A model generated the notes under the pieces. It saw only the letters and a program-made list of their open reading frames with translations. It was not told the DNA's origin and made no database searches. A DNA stretch of 64,000 nt from assembly GCA_020186115.1 (NCBI GenBank), contig WSYJ01000138.1:620001-684000 (forward strand), read 5' to 3'. Shown one piece after another: positions 50,648 to 61,242 of the stretch (position 1 is its first letter; each line of letters starts with the position of its first letter). The position numbers and the translations under genes were made by a program. The DNA is from Histomonas meleagridis (lineage: Eukaryota > Parabasalia > Tritrichomonadida > Dientamoebidae).

Positions 50648-51958
50648 TTAAATTCTTAAAATGAATTTTAAATAATTTTTATGTATATTTGCAACATTTA
50701 TATCAATTCCTCCAAGTCCAAGAACATATTTAACAAGTTCAATGTTTCCTGCTTGTGTTGAATACGAAAAAATATCTTTTGGAGGTTGGTGATTATTAAG
50801 ATAATGTTGAACAAGATATAAATTCCCAAAATATGCTGCTTCATTAATAATTTGATCATCAATTTTTATTCCTTCTTCTTCCAAAAACAAAAGAATTTCA
50901 ATGTTTCCGCACATGTTACAAAGATTTGTATATTTCGATGCTATCTTAGTTATAGTATTTGTTGTTTCATTATTTTGATTTTCATTGTTTGGTTGTTGAT
51001 TACGTTGATTTCTATATTGTTGAAATGAAGTAATGTTTTGTTTTTCACTTTCAGCTAAATTTTCTAATTCATTTTCATATATATAACGAAAGATATCATT
51101 TCGATGATATTTAATCGCTGCTTCATAAGCACCATTAAATGATGAACCATTTTGTTCACATAGATGTACAATTTCAGTATTTCCTCCTGCAACTGCATAT
51201 TTGCCTGCGTTTTGGAAATTAGAACCATTTACAAGTAAATACTTAAAACATTTAACTGCAGAGAAAAATGCTGCATAATCAATTAATGTAACATTTCTTT
51301 GATTAATAAATGAACATCTTTCATAAAGTGATGGTTCAATTGTTTGATTAAAATCGAAATTTTGTTGTGATGAAATTTCTTGAAGTTTTTCGATTTCATC
51401 ATTTCGAAGTAATTTCGCAATTTCATTTGGGTTATGTCCTTCTTTAATATATTTCTTATGAAGTTCCCAATCATTCTTTTGAATTTCTTCCTTAATTGTC
51501 GAATAAAAACTATCATCAACATATTCTTTCATATAATGTGCGAAATAATTCGTTTGAAAGTTTGTGATAATTTCTTTATCAACTAAATTCTGTTCAATCA
51601 TTTGTTCAACAATATAATACGTTTCCTGTGATTTTATTTTGTATATATAGTCGATAAAAATTTCAATGATTTTGGGATTGATTTCATTAATTTCTTCTTC
51701 TTTTTGTTGTAATACTTGTAAATACTTTAAATATACATCAGTTTCGCCCTGTAAATAATATGCAGAATAAATTAAAATACTGGTATATAAATTAAATGAA
51801 TAAGGAAAATTTGAGTCAAATAATTTTATTGTTTGTTGGATAGACTCCTCAAAATTATCTTCATTTAATTTAAATACAATTTGATGAAGTATTCTTAATA
51901 ATTGAATTTTGTCATCACAGCTATTAGGAAACATTAAATTTTCACCAGGACCATCCAT
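50648..51958 (-). CDS. DUF3447-type head of an ankyrin-repeat protein
   Basis: 436 residues from ATG 51956-51958 (MDGPGENLMF). Landmarks: NDWELHKKYIKEGHNPNEIA, LRNDEIEKLQEISSQQ, LIDYAAFFSAVKCFKYLLVN, YAVAGGNTEIVHLCEQNG and AIKYHRNDIFRYIYENEL. An Asn/Gln-rich insert follows (about 305-335), then ankyrin-like segments ending LVKYVLGLGGIDINVANI. The frame then closes inside the standard spacer (HKNYLKFILRI), exactly as at 40422. The gene is divergent from eL30 with 153 bp between the two starts, so they share an upstream region. Confidence 0.82.
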   Translation of the reverse strand: MDGPGENLMFPNSCDDKIQLLRILHQIVFKLNEDNFEESIQQTIKLFDSNFPYSFNLYTSILIYSAYYLQGETDVYLKYLQVLQQKEEEINEINPKIIEIFIDYIYKIKSQETYYIVEQMIEQNLVDKEIITNFQTNYFAHYMKEYVDDSFYSTIKEEIQKNDWELHKKYIKEGHNPNEIAKLLRNDEIEKLQEISSQQNFDFNQTIEPSLYERCSFINQRNVTLIDYAAFFSAVKCFKYLLVNGSNFQNAGKYAVAGGNTEIVHLCEQNGSSFNGAYEAAIKYHRNDIFRYIYENELENLAESEKQNITSFQQYRNQRNQQPNNENQNNETTNTITKIASKYTNLCNMCGNIEILLFLEEEGIKIDDQIINEAAYFGNLYLVQHYLNNHQPPKDIFSYSTQAGNIELVKYVLGLGGIDINVANIHKNYLKFILRI

Positions 51959-52111
51959 TGGAGAGTTTAAATCTGGTGTATCTGTTTCTTTTTTTTGGCT
52001 TTGCTGAAATCAGTGCCACTTGATCGTCTGACGATAAGAAAGCAAACAATTTTGAAATGTTTATTTAAAAGTGAATGAAAACCGGTTTTGACATGGTCAC
52101 GTCTAAAACAA

Positions 52112-52450
52112 ATGGGAAGAAAAAATATTACAAAAGCTCGTGAATCAATTATCAGCAGCCTTAGTCTTGTTACAAAGTCAGGTAAATATTGCCTTGGTAT
52201 TGAACAGACTTTAAGGACTCTTCGTTCAGGAAATGCAAAACTCGTTATTTTCGCTTCAAACATTTCTCCATCACAGAAATCACTTATCGAATATTATGCA
52301 ATGCTAAGTCAATGTGATATTCTTCCATTTGATGGTGATAACGTTGATCTTGGAACAGCATGTGGAAAATACTTCCGCTCATCAGTTATCACAATTGTTG
52401 ATGCTGGTGAATCCGAAATCCTCAAAATGATCAAAGAAAAACAAGAATAA
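52112..52450 (+). CDS. RPL30: Ribosomal protein eL30
   Basis: 112 residues from ATG 52112 (MGRKNITKARESI); the frame is open upstream but lacks an ATG. eL30 signatures run in order: SLVTKSGKYCLGIEQTLRTL, then GNAKLVIFASNISPSQKSLI, EYYAMLSQCDILPFDGDN, DLGTACGKYFRSSVITIVDA. The length matches the family (about 110-115). It is part of the large ribosomal subunit. Codon use is richer in C-ending codons than in neighbours, as expected for high expression. Confidence 0.96.
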   Translation: MGRKNITKARESIISSLSLVTKSGKYCLGIEQTLRTLRSGNAKLVIFASNISPSQKSLIEYYAMLSQCDILPFDGDNVDLGTACGKYFRSSVITIVDAGESEILKMIKEKQE

Positions 52451-52713
52451 ATAATACCGTTTTTTTATCATAAGTTTTTCCAATTACCAATTTATATTTC
52501 GTCAATTAAAAATTCAAAATTCTTTAAAAAAATGTTCATTTATTTGATCATATATTTTATAAATAAATTTTCAATTATCATATTTCAATTTTTTTTTAAC
52601 TCTTAACTCATACTTACCAGAAAGTTCATTAAATTATTTTAGAATGTTAACTTTGATGTTATTTGATCTATTTTTAGTTATAAATTTGGAATGTTCGTTC
52701 TTAACGTACATTA

Positions 52714-53424
52714 ATGATACATCCTGGAATCAAATATTTGCATCCAGACAAAAAAGGAATAGCAATATTCACACAAAAAGATTATAATACAGCAAACTTT
52801 AACCTAAAGAATTTAATAAATCAAGTCGGTCTTGCATCTTCAAAAGCACAAGCATTGAATCAGATAATAACTACTTTTTCTTCATTTGAAGGATCAAATC
52901 AAACAATTTACTTTCTCATAAGCGAAGACCTAAAAACTGTTTATGGATTTGTGAAGGTTGGAATTCGAAATTTATTTTTATGGGATCCAAATGGATGTCA
53001 ACATCAGATGAAAATCCTTTGCCTTCTGGATTTCTTCACATATCCTTCATGTCAAAGAAAAGGGTATGGAAAAAAATTGATAGATGCAATGCTTGAACAT
53101 CAAAATTTGGAAATGAAACAAATCCCTATTGACCGCCCGTCAAAGCTGTGTTTAAACTTCATGAGAAAGCACTTTGGATTGACAAACTTTGTTCCACAAT
53201 TCAACAATTTTGTTGTTTTTGATCAATTTTGGGAAAGCACCAAAAAAGAAACATTACCGCCAATTGGAATTCCAAAACAAAAGGTAACTTTTCTTGGAAG
53301 TGCAAGAAAAGAGAATGCTTCTCCGAGAGTGAATGTCATTGCCAACCAAATATTGAAAAACACATTTGGTAATCCATTGCGTCGCCCCCATTTTAATCCA
53401 ATTACATGGTCGATCCACCAATGA
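52714..53424 (+). CDS. ATAT1: Alpha-tubulin N-acetyltransferase (ATAT1/MEC-17 type)
   Basis: 236 residues from ATG 52714. The catalytic domain spans about 10-175. YGFVKVGIRNLFLWDPNG begins the core. LDFFTYPSCQRKGYGKKLID holds the acetyl-CoA loop Q114-RKGYGK120. IPIDRPSKLCLNFMRKHFGL corresponds to the conserved D-R-P-S and R-K-H-x-G-L of MEC-17, with the catalytic Asp at 140. The enzyme acetylates Lys40 of alpha-tubulin inside microtubules, as expected in a flagellate with a stable axostyle and four or five flagella. The C-terminal tail (about 180-236) is basic and not conserved. The gene lies between eL30 and actin on the same strand. Confidence 0.93.
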   Translation: MIHPGIKYLHPDKKGIAIFTQKDYNTANFNLKNLINQVGLASSKAQALNQIITTFSSFEGSNQTIYFLISEDLKTVYGFVKVGIRNLFLWDPNGCQHQMKILCLLDFFTYPSCQRKGYGKKLIDAMLEHQNLEMKQIPIDRPSKLCLNFMRKHFGLTNFVPQFNNFVVFDQFWESTKKETLPPIGIPKQKVTFLGSARKENASPRVNVIANQILKNTFGNPLRRPHFNPITWSIHQ

Positions 53425-53837
53425 AATGGATATGAGGATTTATGCCAAACGAAATTATAATTGTAAAAGTTCCAGTTTTTATATTTAAAATGATCGTTTT
53501 GTTTAATTTCTAAATGAAAATATCTTCTCGAATGATCAGCTTATTTCCCAAATTACTTGTGAAAGAGCACTAACTTTGAATATTGCTTTTAGTTTCACAA
53601 TATCATTTCCTAAAATTAGTTAATGTTTTATGCAAACTTTAATTATTTTGTGAAATACAATGAATTATACTTTGAAATTTAAAAATTTTTTAATGAAAAG
53701 AATAACGTTAACACCAAAATTTGATATCAAGTCATATGCAGTTTATTGATAAAATTAGCAGAAATATTTTAACGGCTGCCTTGTAGGGGAAGAATTGTCC
53801 CGAAATTTCAATGAAAAGTGAGATGCGCCATGTCACA
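53425..53837. other. Intergenic region upstream of actin
   Basis: AT-rich, with no gene. AACGTTAAC at about 53705-53713 is a candidate Myb-type element. The region should hold the actin promoter. Confidence 0.5.
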
Positions 53838-53843
53838 TCACTT
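53838..53843 (+). promoter_or_regulatory. Initiator-like element of the actin gene
   Basis: TCACTT, fitting TCAYTW, with its A eleven bases before the ATG at 53851. This is the expected position for a trichomonad initiator, and a second related TCATCT follows at once. Confidence 0.5.
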
Positions 53844-53850
53844 TCATCTA

Positions 53851-54983
53851 ATGGCTGAAGACGAAGTTCAAACATTAGTTATCGATAATGGTTCCGGTAT
53901 GTGCAAGGCTGGTTTTGCTGGTGATGAAGCACCACGCTCAGTTTTCCCATCCATTGTTGGTCGTCCAAAGTATGTCCAAACAATCGCAGGTGGTCAAAAC
54001 AAGGATACATATGTTGGTGATGAAGCATGTGCTAAGGCAGGTATCCTTATCCTTAAGTACCCAATTGAACACGGTATCGTTACCAACTGGGACGATATGG
54101 AAAAGATCTGGCACCACACATTCTACAACGAATTACGTGTTGATCCAGCTGAACACCCAGTTCTTCTTACAGAAGCCCCAATGAACCCAAAGGCCAACCG
54201 TGAAAAGATGATCCAACTCCAATTCGAAACATTCAACGTTCCAGCATTCTATGTTGGTATCCAAGCCGTTCTTTCCCTTTACTCATCAGGTCGTACAACC
54301 GGTATCGTTTTCGATGCAGGGTGATGGTGTTTCCCACACAGTTCCAATCTACGAAGGTTACTCCCTTCCACACGCCATCATGCGTATCAACCTCGCCGGT
54401 CGTGATCTTACAGCCTACCTCCAAAAGATCCTCAACGAACGTGGTTACACCTTCACAACATCCGCCGAAAAGGAAATTGTTCGTGATATCAAGGAGAAGC
54501 ACGCATATGTTGCACTTGATTTCGACGAAGAAATGAACAAGGCCGCCACAACATCCGAATGCGACATCTCATACACACTTCCAGATGGCAACGTCATCAC
54601 CATCGCCAACGAGCGCTTCAGGTGCCCAGAACTTCTTTTCAAGCCACACTTCAACGGCTTCGAATTCGAAGGTATTGACCAAACCCTCTTCAACTCCATC
54701 ATGGCATGCGATATCGATGTCCGTAAGGATCTCTACGCTAACATTGTTCTCTCTGGTGGTACCACAATGTTCGAAGGTCTCCCAGAACGTATGGAGAAGG
54801 AAATGGTCCGCCTCGCACCACCAACTATGAAGATCAAAGTCGTCGCCCCCACCAGAACGTAAGTACGCAGTTTGGATCGGTGGCTCCATCCTCGCATCAC
54901 TCGCTACATTCCCACAAATGGTTATCACACGTGACGAATACAACGAAGCTGGTCCAGGAATTGTCCACCGCAAGTGCTTCTAA
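53851..54983 (+). CDS. ACT: Actin, reading frame broken by two single-base insertions
   Basis: Starts at [20 protein letters not shown] (ATG 53851) and ends with GIVHRKCF at 54981-54983. Allowing for two extra bases it spans 376 codons, the normal actin length. The first extra base is a G in GCAGGGTGATGG near 54319-54322, after IVFDAG. The second is a C in GTCGCCCCCACC near 54843-54851, before the [14 protein letters not shown] segment. Everything else is strongly conserved, including the nucleotide-binding [14 protein letters not shown] and DAGDGV regions and the hydrophobic C-terminal part. Codons are rich in C-ending forms, as for a highly expressed gene. Either this is a very young pseudogene copy or both insertions are assembly errors; the lack of any other damage favours the latter. 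Confidence 0.93.
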
Positions 54984-55375
54984 ACAATTAGCAATTGTTA
55001 TTTTTGATTTTTTTATCTCAAACTTAACGATAAGTTTTTAATATGAAATATCGAATTTACACGAAACTTTTGGAGTTTGCACACGTTTGTTGCAATATGG
55101 AAATACTGTCACAAATTAAATTGAATGCAGATGCAATCTATAGCGCATCATATGATTTGTGAATACATTTAAAATTTACAGCAGTAACTGAACTTGAACA
55201 TAAAGTTTCCAATGAAGAAAGGGCTGTTATATCTTTCGTTGTATTCGTGTTGGTCTTATTTTGAATCATTTGCGTGTTTTCGCTTTGATCACTTATTGTC
55301 GTTTCTTGACAACTTTTGAACTTTATTGATCGTTATGTTGTTTTGTCAAGTTCTTGTATTTTTTTGATATTCTTC
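54984..55375. other. AT-rich region after actin
   Basis: No gene seen. A 20-base word around GAACTTTATTGATCGTTATG (about 55319) recurs with small changes near 55764, inside the retroelement's 3' end; this may be chance. Confidence 0.45.
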
Positions 55376-55570
55376 AAGCAAATTCATAATTTGTATGTGA
55401 CTGCTATTGTGAGCGCAATCTAATGGCACAATTAAAATAGGTTTTTTAATAATTTTTAGAAAATTCCATTTTAAATATTATTAAAAAATCCGATATCAAT
55501 AATGCATCAACAACAATTCCTTTTTGTTCTAAAAGTAATGTTATAACCTCAATATGATAACACATATGTG
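55376..55570 (-). pseudogene. Remnant of one or two ankyrin units
   Basis: On the minus strand, 55570-55510 reads HIEVITLLLEQKGIVVDALL-like ankyrin sequence. A further unit near 55430-55376 reads CAHNSSHIQIMNLLEEY. The spacer between them is about the right length but decayed. No DUF3447 head is nearby. It lies next to the retroelement's 3' flank. Confidence 0.6.
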
Positions 55571-55617
55571 CAAAAAGAATTACTTCTAGAAGAAAAAATA
55601 AAAGTGAAAATTTATTA

Positions 55618-55642
55618 AAAAAAACTCACCTTCGACGGGATT
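55618..55642. repeat. 3' copy of the retroelement target-site duplication (tRNA-Lys 3' end)
   Basis: Matches 62326-62350 over 25 bp with one mismatch: a run of A, then CTCACCTTCGACGGGATT here against TTCACCTTCGACGGGATT there. On the minus strand it is the last ~17 bases of tRNA-Lys plus the terminator T-run. Without the rest of the tRNA it is not a gene. Confidence 0.85.
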
Positions 55643-55767
55643 TGTTTATTCATTACCGTATGTTATTAGTGATATTATCTTTAATTATAGACGCGTCCGC
55701 CTTGTTCTACTTCATTTTGACTCTTGTTTTATTCATAAACCAAATCTCATCGGTTTTTTTAAGAACT

Positions 55768-56488
55768 TTATTGATCGTCATGTTGGGGATGCCCTAACCC
55801 ATCCTCAACATTTTCGTCAACAAGTTCTTCTTGATTTACACCAACATCTTCTTGTAAATCATCGATTGAATCTTCTTCATTTGATGATGTTGGCTGAATG
55901 TTGATAGTAGTATCATTATTATTTTGTAGTACGTTATACTCTTTAAAACTCTTATATAATAACAACATAGATTCTCTTAAAGCAGCTACTGAACATCTTT
56001 TTGCTACTAATCTCGCTGTTCTTTCATTATTATATAATAATTTTAATTCATGAATTGTTTCTTCAGGAATTGCACCTAACGAGGATACTACTATAACATA
56101 AAATTCTTCTCAACTCTGAAGTTGATTTTCTTTCATTACTATTTGGGTCGTCAGTTAATTGACCATATGGTGACGTTACTTCAATAATTTTAAAATTTTG
56201 ATAATTATTAGAAAACCACCATACATCCGGTTTAAGATTTCTGGAGTTTCCTTCTAATCTTATATTTCTTTTACTGATTGGCCTATCATAATTAAATATA
56301 ATATTATTATTTGGTTTAATTTTTTTTAATACTTCTTTAATGATTACATTATGTCGAATAGTATATTTATTTCTTAAATTATTGCAACCATTTAATCTGT
56401 GCATGAGGGAATCATTGTAATTGTTATTACATTTATGACAAATTCCATCGCCGATTCCATTTTTATACAAAATTTCGCCTGTAGGCAA
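55768..56488 (-). pseudogene. Retroelement CCHC finger and restriction-like endonuclease domain
   Basis: From 56488 the frame reads GICHKCNNNYNDSLMHRLNGC, the CCHC finger typical of RLE elements. The nuclease core follows: LKPDVWWFSNN with the metal-binding Asp, then FKIIEVTSPYGQL with the catalytic Glu. Near 56105 the frame changes; the continuation VIVVSSLGAIPEETIHEL, a conserved end of this nuclease, runs on to 55768 with an acidic tail. The domain nicks the target DNA for target-primed reverse transcription. Confidence 0.8.
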
Positions 56489-56868
56489 ATTATTTGTTCT
56501 TGAAACTACGGCGAAATGTATAATAGAGTCAGCAGTTGGAGCTTTGTAATTTCCAATGAAGAAATTGGATAACGGAGAATTTTGTAACGTGTTAAATGTG
56601 TGACCTTTGATAGGTTTTGCTCTTAATCTTTCTTCATGTCTGTTTTTAATAATATTATTTAATTCTTTTAATATATTTGTTTCATCAACTATTATTTTAT
56701 TAATATCATTTGAATTGTTGTTTCATATTGTAGCAGTTTCTTCATTAAAGTTCATCTTCATACCAATTTTTAATTTGGCTAAAGATTTAATTGTTCTTGA
56801 GAATAAACAATTTGTTCTGTTTTGACTAATTTGTGTAATTATATTATTCTCATCAACTGGAATATTCC

Positions 56869-58200
56869 CTAATTATTTAAATAGGGTGAATTGTAATCTT
56901 TTTCGATCTTTCTATAAGCTATTTCATTAATAAAAGATTGTCTGAATAATTTCCTAGAATTTGGATCAAAAGATTTTATAATATTTAGGAAGTTCTTAAT
57001 TTGTAAAGTTTTAGCTCTTTCCCATAATTTTGGTAATCCTAAACCTCCATCATTCCATTTAGTATAAAATAATTCTTTAGGTAAACTATTAGTTTTACAA
57101 TCCTTCATAATTAATTTCTTAATCATTGTATCAATATTATTTAATTCTTTCTCTGAACAATAATAATTTAATAATTCGAAATCTATTTCAGGAATAATCA
57201 TTCTTTTAATCGCATTCATCTTTTGATTAAATTTTAATGGGAATTTCATAATTTTAATGATTTCATTTTTGATTTTATTTAATCTAATATTAGCATGATC
57301 AAAACTACCTTTTCTTTTAATTACTGCAGATGAACCTAAATATTCTAAAGCTTCTAATAATGGTAAATTAGGAATATTTTCATTCTGAATTTGTAAGTTA
57401 TAATTTAATGTAACTCTTCGATTATTTTCTTTAATATAACTTAAAGTATTACATTTTTGTGGAGCCATTGACATATCATTCTTCTTACAGAACTTTTCTA
57501 CTGTATTTAACATGTTTTGCATACCTTCAGGGGTTTGAGAAATCAAGACTATATCATCAGCATAAGCTTGAATATTAAAATATATTACCTCATTATCATT
57601 TGTATTAATTGTAACACCATCCAGTTTATGCTTAATCTGGATTTTCTTTAATAAAGGTTCTAAGCATAAATTAAATAATAAAGGTGATAAAGGACATCCT
57701 TGTCTTACACCTCTATTTATTTTAATTTGTTCAGTTCTTTTATTTCCAACTTTGATAGTAGTATAAGAATTATCATATAAGTCTTTAATTGCTTCTATAA
57801 ATTTCGTTGGGAATCCTCTTTTCTTTAAACTCCATAAAATAGCTTTATGAGGAACAGACCCAAAAGCATTAGTAAAATCTAGTGTAGTAATAATGATTGA
57901 AGAATTATTTCTTTTAGCTTCAGAAATTAATTCATTTATAGTTGCTATATGTTCTGAAATACCATTAATACCAGCTTTAAATCCTTTTTGTACATGATTA
58001 ATGAAGTTACAATTTTGATTTATAATTTGGATAATCTTTTAAATCTGACACATTACAATTCTATACAATGTATTTGATATTGATATAGGTCTCCAAGATT
58101 TAATTTCTTTTGGATCACCTTTGTTATATAATAATATTGTTTTCGAATTTTTTGAAGTTTGTGGAAATTTTCCGAATTTAATTATTTGTTTTATTAATCA
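56869..58200 (-). pseudogene. Retroelement reverse transcriptase domain
   Basis: Motifs in order on the minus strand are EIKSWRPISISNTLYRI (about 58110-58060), TLDFTNAFGSVPHKA (about 57892-57848), RGVRQGCPLSPLLFN (about 57718-57674), and the catalytic AYADD at 57567-57553. The thumb region follows. A TAA interrupts the frame near 58040, between the first and second motifs. From there to 56869 it is open, and another break separates it from the nuclease part. Confidence 0.88.
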
Positions 58201-58230
58201 TTTTAATAATTTTAGTAGTTGATTTAATAT

Positions 58231-59223
58231 CTATTTTCCAATTCCATCTGGGCCATTAGCAGCCATATTTGATCTTGATCTTATTGAATTTCTAATTAAA
58301 TCCTTATCTAATAGATTATTTAATAAAGAATCTTTATTTTCTTCGTCAATCATAGTTTTTAAGTCCCATAAACTATTTTGTTTTGGTTCTTCAAAATTCG
58401 CAATTTTATCAAATTGTATTTTATAATAATTTCCAACTTCTTCTATATTAAAATCACATTCTGGTATAGGATCATTTAATATATACCATCTAATAGCTCT
58501 AACTGGATCTTCTCGATACATGTTTTGAGTTATATTTTTATATTTTCTTGATATAATATTCATATTATCTTGTTGAATATTTTCTAATGTAGCTGAAATA
58601 TAATTTGATATATTTTCTCTATGTTATGGATTATCATTTATAATGTTTCGAATATGTTCAATGTTATTTCCCTAAATTATTATATTTAATATATCATTAT
58701 TAGTATTCTTTGAAATATTTTCTATTTCTATTTCAATACTTGAAATAGTATTTAATATAGTTTGTGTAGGTGTTTTATCTTTTAATTCTATAATCCTTTT
58801 AATATGACTAGTAATTTCTGATAAATTTCTAATTATATTGTTTTGTCTTCTAATTGTATCTTTTTCTCTATCTGTGATTTTATTTTTCTTAACAGATTTA
58901 CCTAACATCTTTTCTAAAGACATATGTAAAGTTTTTCTAATAATTTTTCTAATTAATAAATTCATTTTGGCTAATCCTCCTTCAAAGATTATCCATTCTG
59001 TTTCACTTTCATTTATTGGTAAACATTTCTTAAATATTGGAATTATTTTATTTTTCATACATTCTTTAATTGGAATAATAAGTTTTTGTCTAAAGTTTTT
59101 AGTAAGTTTAGGTAAATGAATCTCATTTTGTTTTTCTATTTCTACCCTATTTAACCATTTTCTACATTTTATTAGTAAATAGTTTCTTTCTTCTATAATA
59201 ATTTGTTGTTCTTTCTGAGTCAT
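58231..59223 (-). pseudogene. Retroelement linker between fingers and reverse transcriptase
   Basis: Two frames, 59223-58672 and 58563-58231, with a break between. They are Lys/Ile/Asn-rich and helical; the second holds RSRSNMAANGPDGIG, the conserved segment just before the RT core of non-LTR elements. The first joins the preceding finger region through a one-base slip in an A-run near 59255-59263. Confidence 0.7.
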
Positions 59224-59234
59224 TCCTATATTTT

Positions 59235-60509
59235 TTACTTGTTGTTGTTCCTGATTTTTTTTTGTTGTTCTTCTTGATTATTATTTAGTTGTTCTTCTCG
59301 TTGTTGTTCTAGATTATTATTTTGTTGTACCTCTTGATTATTCGGTTGTTCTTGTTGAATGACTCTTTGATCTTGATTTTGTATAATAATATTATTATTT
59401 CTATTAATTTCTCCATTAATTTGTTGATTAATAATAATATTTCTATCATTGAAGTGATTATTATTGTTATCATCTGTTGATTGTTCTTGAACTTCAATTT
59501 CATTTTCAATCTCATCAATTTGTTCTTGTAACAGGATTTTAAATATTGTGGATTTAATTTTAATCTTTTGTTTTGGGATAATTGTTCCTTTTATTCTTGT
59601 ATCACTATGCATTGAAGATGCATGTAATTTTAAGTTTCCTTTATTAGCTGTAATTGTCTTTTTACAATAACCACATAATAAACCATTTCTTTCTTTCATT
59701 AATTCTTTAATATTTGGTGTTCTATTAACTTGATTTATCCAATATTTAATAGTCGCCCAAATCCATCCTATTTCTGATTTTTTATCAACTATATATTTGT
59801 GTTTGGTATTCATATGTGAAGAAAATGAACCCTGATTAATAGTAAAATAATCACAATTTGGACGAAAGCAAAAATAAAGATTCTTATGATAACTCTGATG
59901 TTGGTCTTGTAAATTAACTTGTTCCCAATAATTTTCTCTTATACTTAAAAAGTTTAAAAATTCTAACATTGTACAACCTGGAAATGTTTTATTATGTATT
60001 TGTTTCTCATGATATTTCAAATGACATACACATGTAAATGCTTCTCCATCTCCTTGTGTACATACAAAAGGTCCTAAACCTGGCCAAATTTTTTCGAATG
60101 CTATAATATTTAAAATTGGTATTTCGAATCTATTATTATTGCACATGAACGAGTTCTCGTATAAATCTTTATTTTTCCATTTATTGATTACTGATTTAAT
60201 TATTTCTTTAGTATTCGCATTTCTAATATCATTTAATAAATTTTCTGGTGTTAAATCTTCTTCATCATTAATATTATTATTATTATTATTTCCATTATTG
60301 TGATTATTATTATTATTATTATTATTTGAATTGATGTTATTGATTTGATTTTGAATTTGATTTTCTTGTGGTATATTATTGTTATTGAATCCTGAGGATG
60401 TAATATTCGAGTTTAGTTGATTTTGATTATCATTGTTATTTTGATTTTGAGTTTTGTTATTATTTAGATTCATATTGATATTAATATTTGGTAAATTATA
60501 GTTTGGCAT
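59235..60509 (-). pseudogene. Retroelement zinc-finger region (second block)
   Basis: 424 codons from 60509. A low-complexity Asn/Gln start is followed by a cysteine-rich part with two clear C2H2 fingers: CFRPNCDYFTINQGSFSSH..H and CGYCKKTITANKGNLKLH..H, plus a less regular CVCHLKYHEKQIH. The C-terminal ~90 codons are Gln/Asn-rich. In RLE elements such fingers recognise the target DNA, here presumably the tRNA gene. Confidence 0.75.
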
Positions 60510-61242
60510 TGAAAAATTGATATCTTTTTCTACAAATTTAATTTTTGGTATTATTATAATTTGTTCATTAATTTTAATCTGTGGAATATTAACTGGTACA
60601 ATTTCTTTATTGTAATACGGAATAGGAATATTAATATTTCGTACTTGATTATGATAGTTTGGTATTGGAATATTAATGTTTTGTATTTGATTTTGATAAT
60701 TTGGAATATTAACTAAAAAATTTTCTTGAATTGTATTGAGGTATTGGTATTATATAATTTTGTAAATTTTGTTGGTAATTTGGTATGTCTATTTTGAAAT
60801 CTTCTTGTTGATAATTAGGTATTGGAATTATAAAATTTTCTGTTTGTTTCTCATACTCTGGTATTTTAATAGGTACCAATTTTTTCTTAAATTTAAAAAT
60901 TGGTATTAAATAATTTTCTTTATTAATTTTAAAATCAGGAATTGTAATTAACTTGTCTTCTTAATCGTAATAAGGTATAACGACATTAATTTCTTCATTA
61001 TTGATTTTGAAGTCTGGAATATCAATAATTTTTTATTCAACTTTTACTACTGGTAAATCACAATTTATGTTTTTCTGTGTAATTAAGAAATTAGGAACAT
61101 TAATTGGATATTGTTTAACTTGTGTAACATGAGAAATGTTATTATTTGGTCTAATTTTATTATTTAAGTATTGTAATGTGTCAGGTCTGATTGATAATGT
61201 TTTATTTATAATTCGAAAAGTATCTGGTGGTAAAATTAAACC
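60510..61242 (-). pseudogene. Retroelement Pro/Asn/Ile-rich repeat segment
   Basis: Translates in mixed frames to repeats like IPIPNYQQ, VNIPQIKIN and ITIPDFKIN with several stops. It links the two finger blocks. No conserved domain is recognised. Confidence 0.55.

Noticed and set aside
53888-54973. Alternative frames over actin on both strands
   Set aside because: Shadow frames of a C-ending-codon-rich gene; the actin frame is unambiguous.
55618-55642. A second tRNA-Lys gene
   Set aside because: Only the last ~17 bases and terminator are present; it is the target-site duplication of the retroelement.
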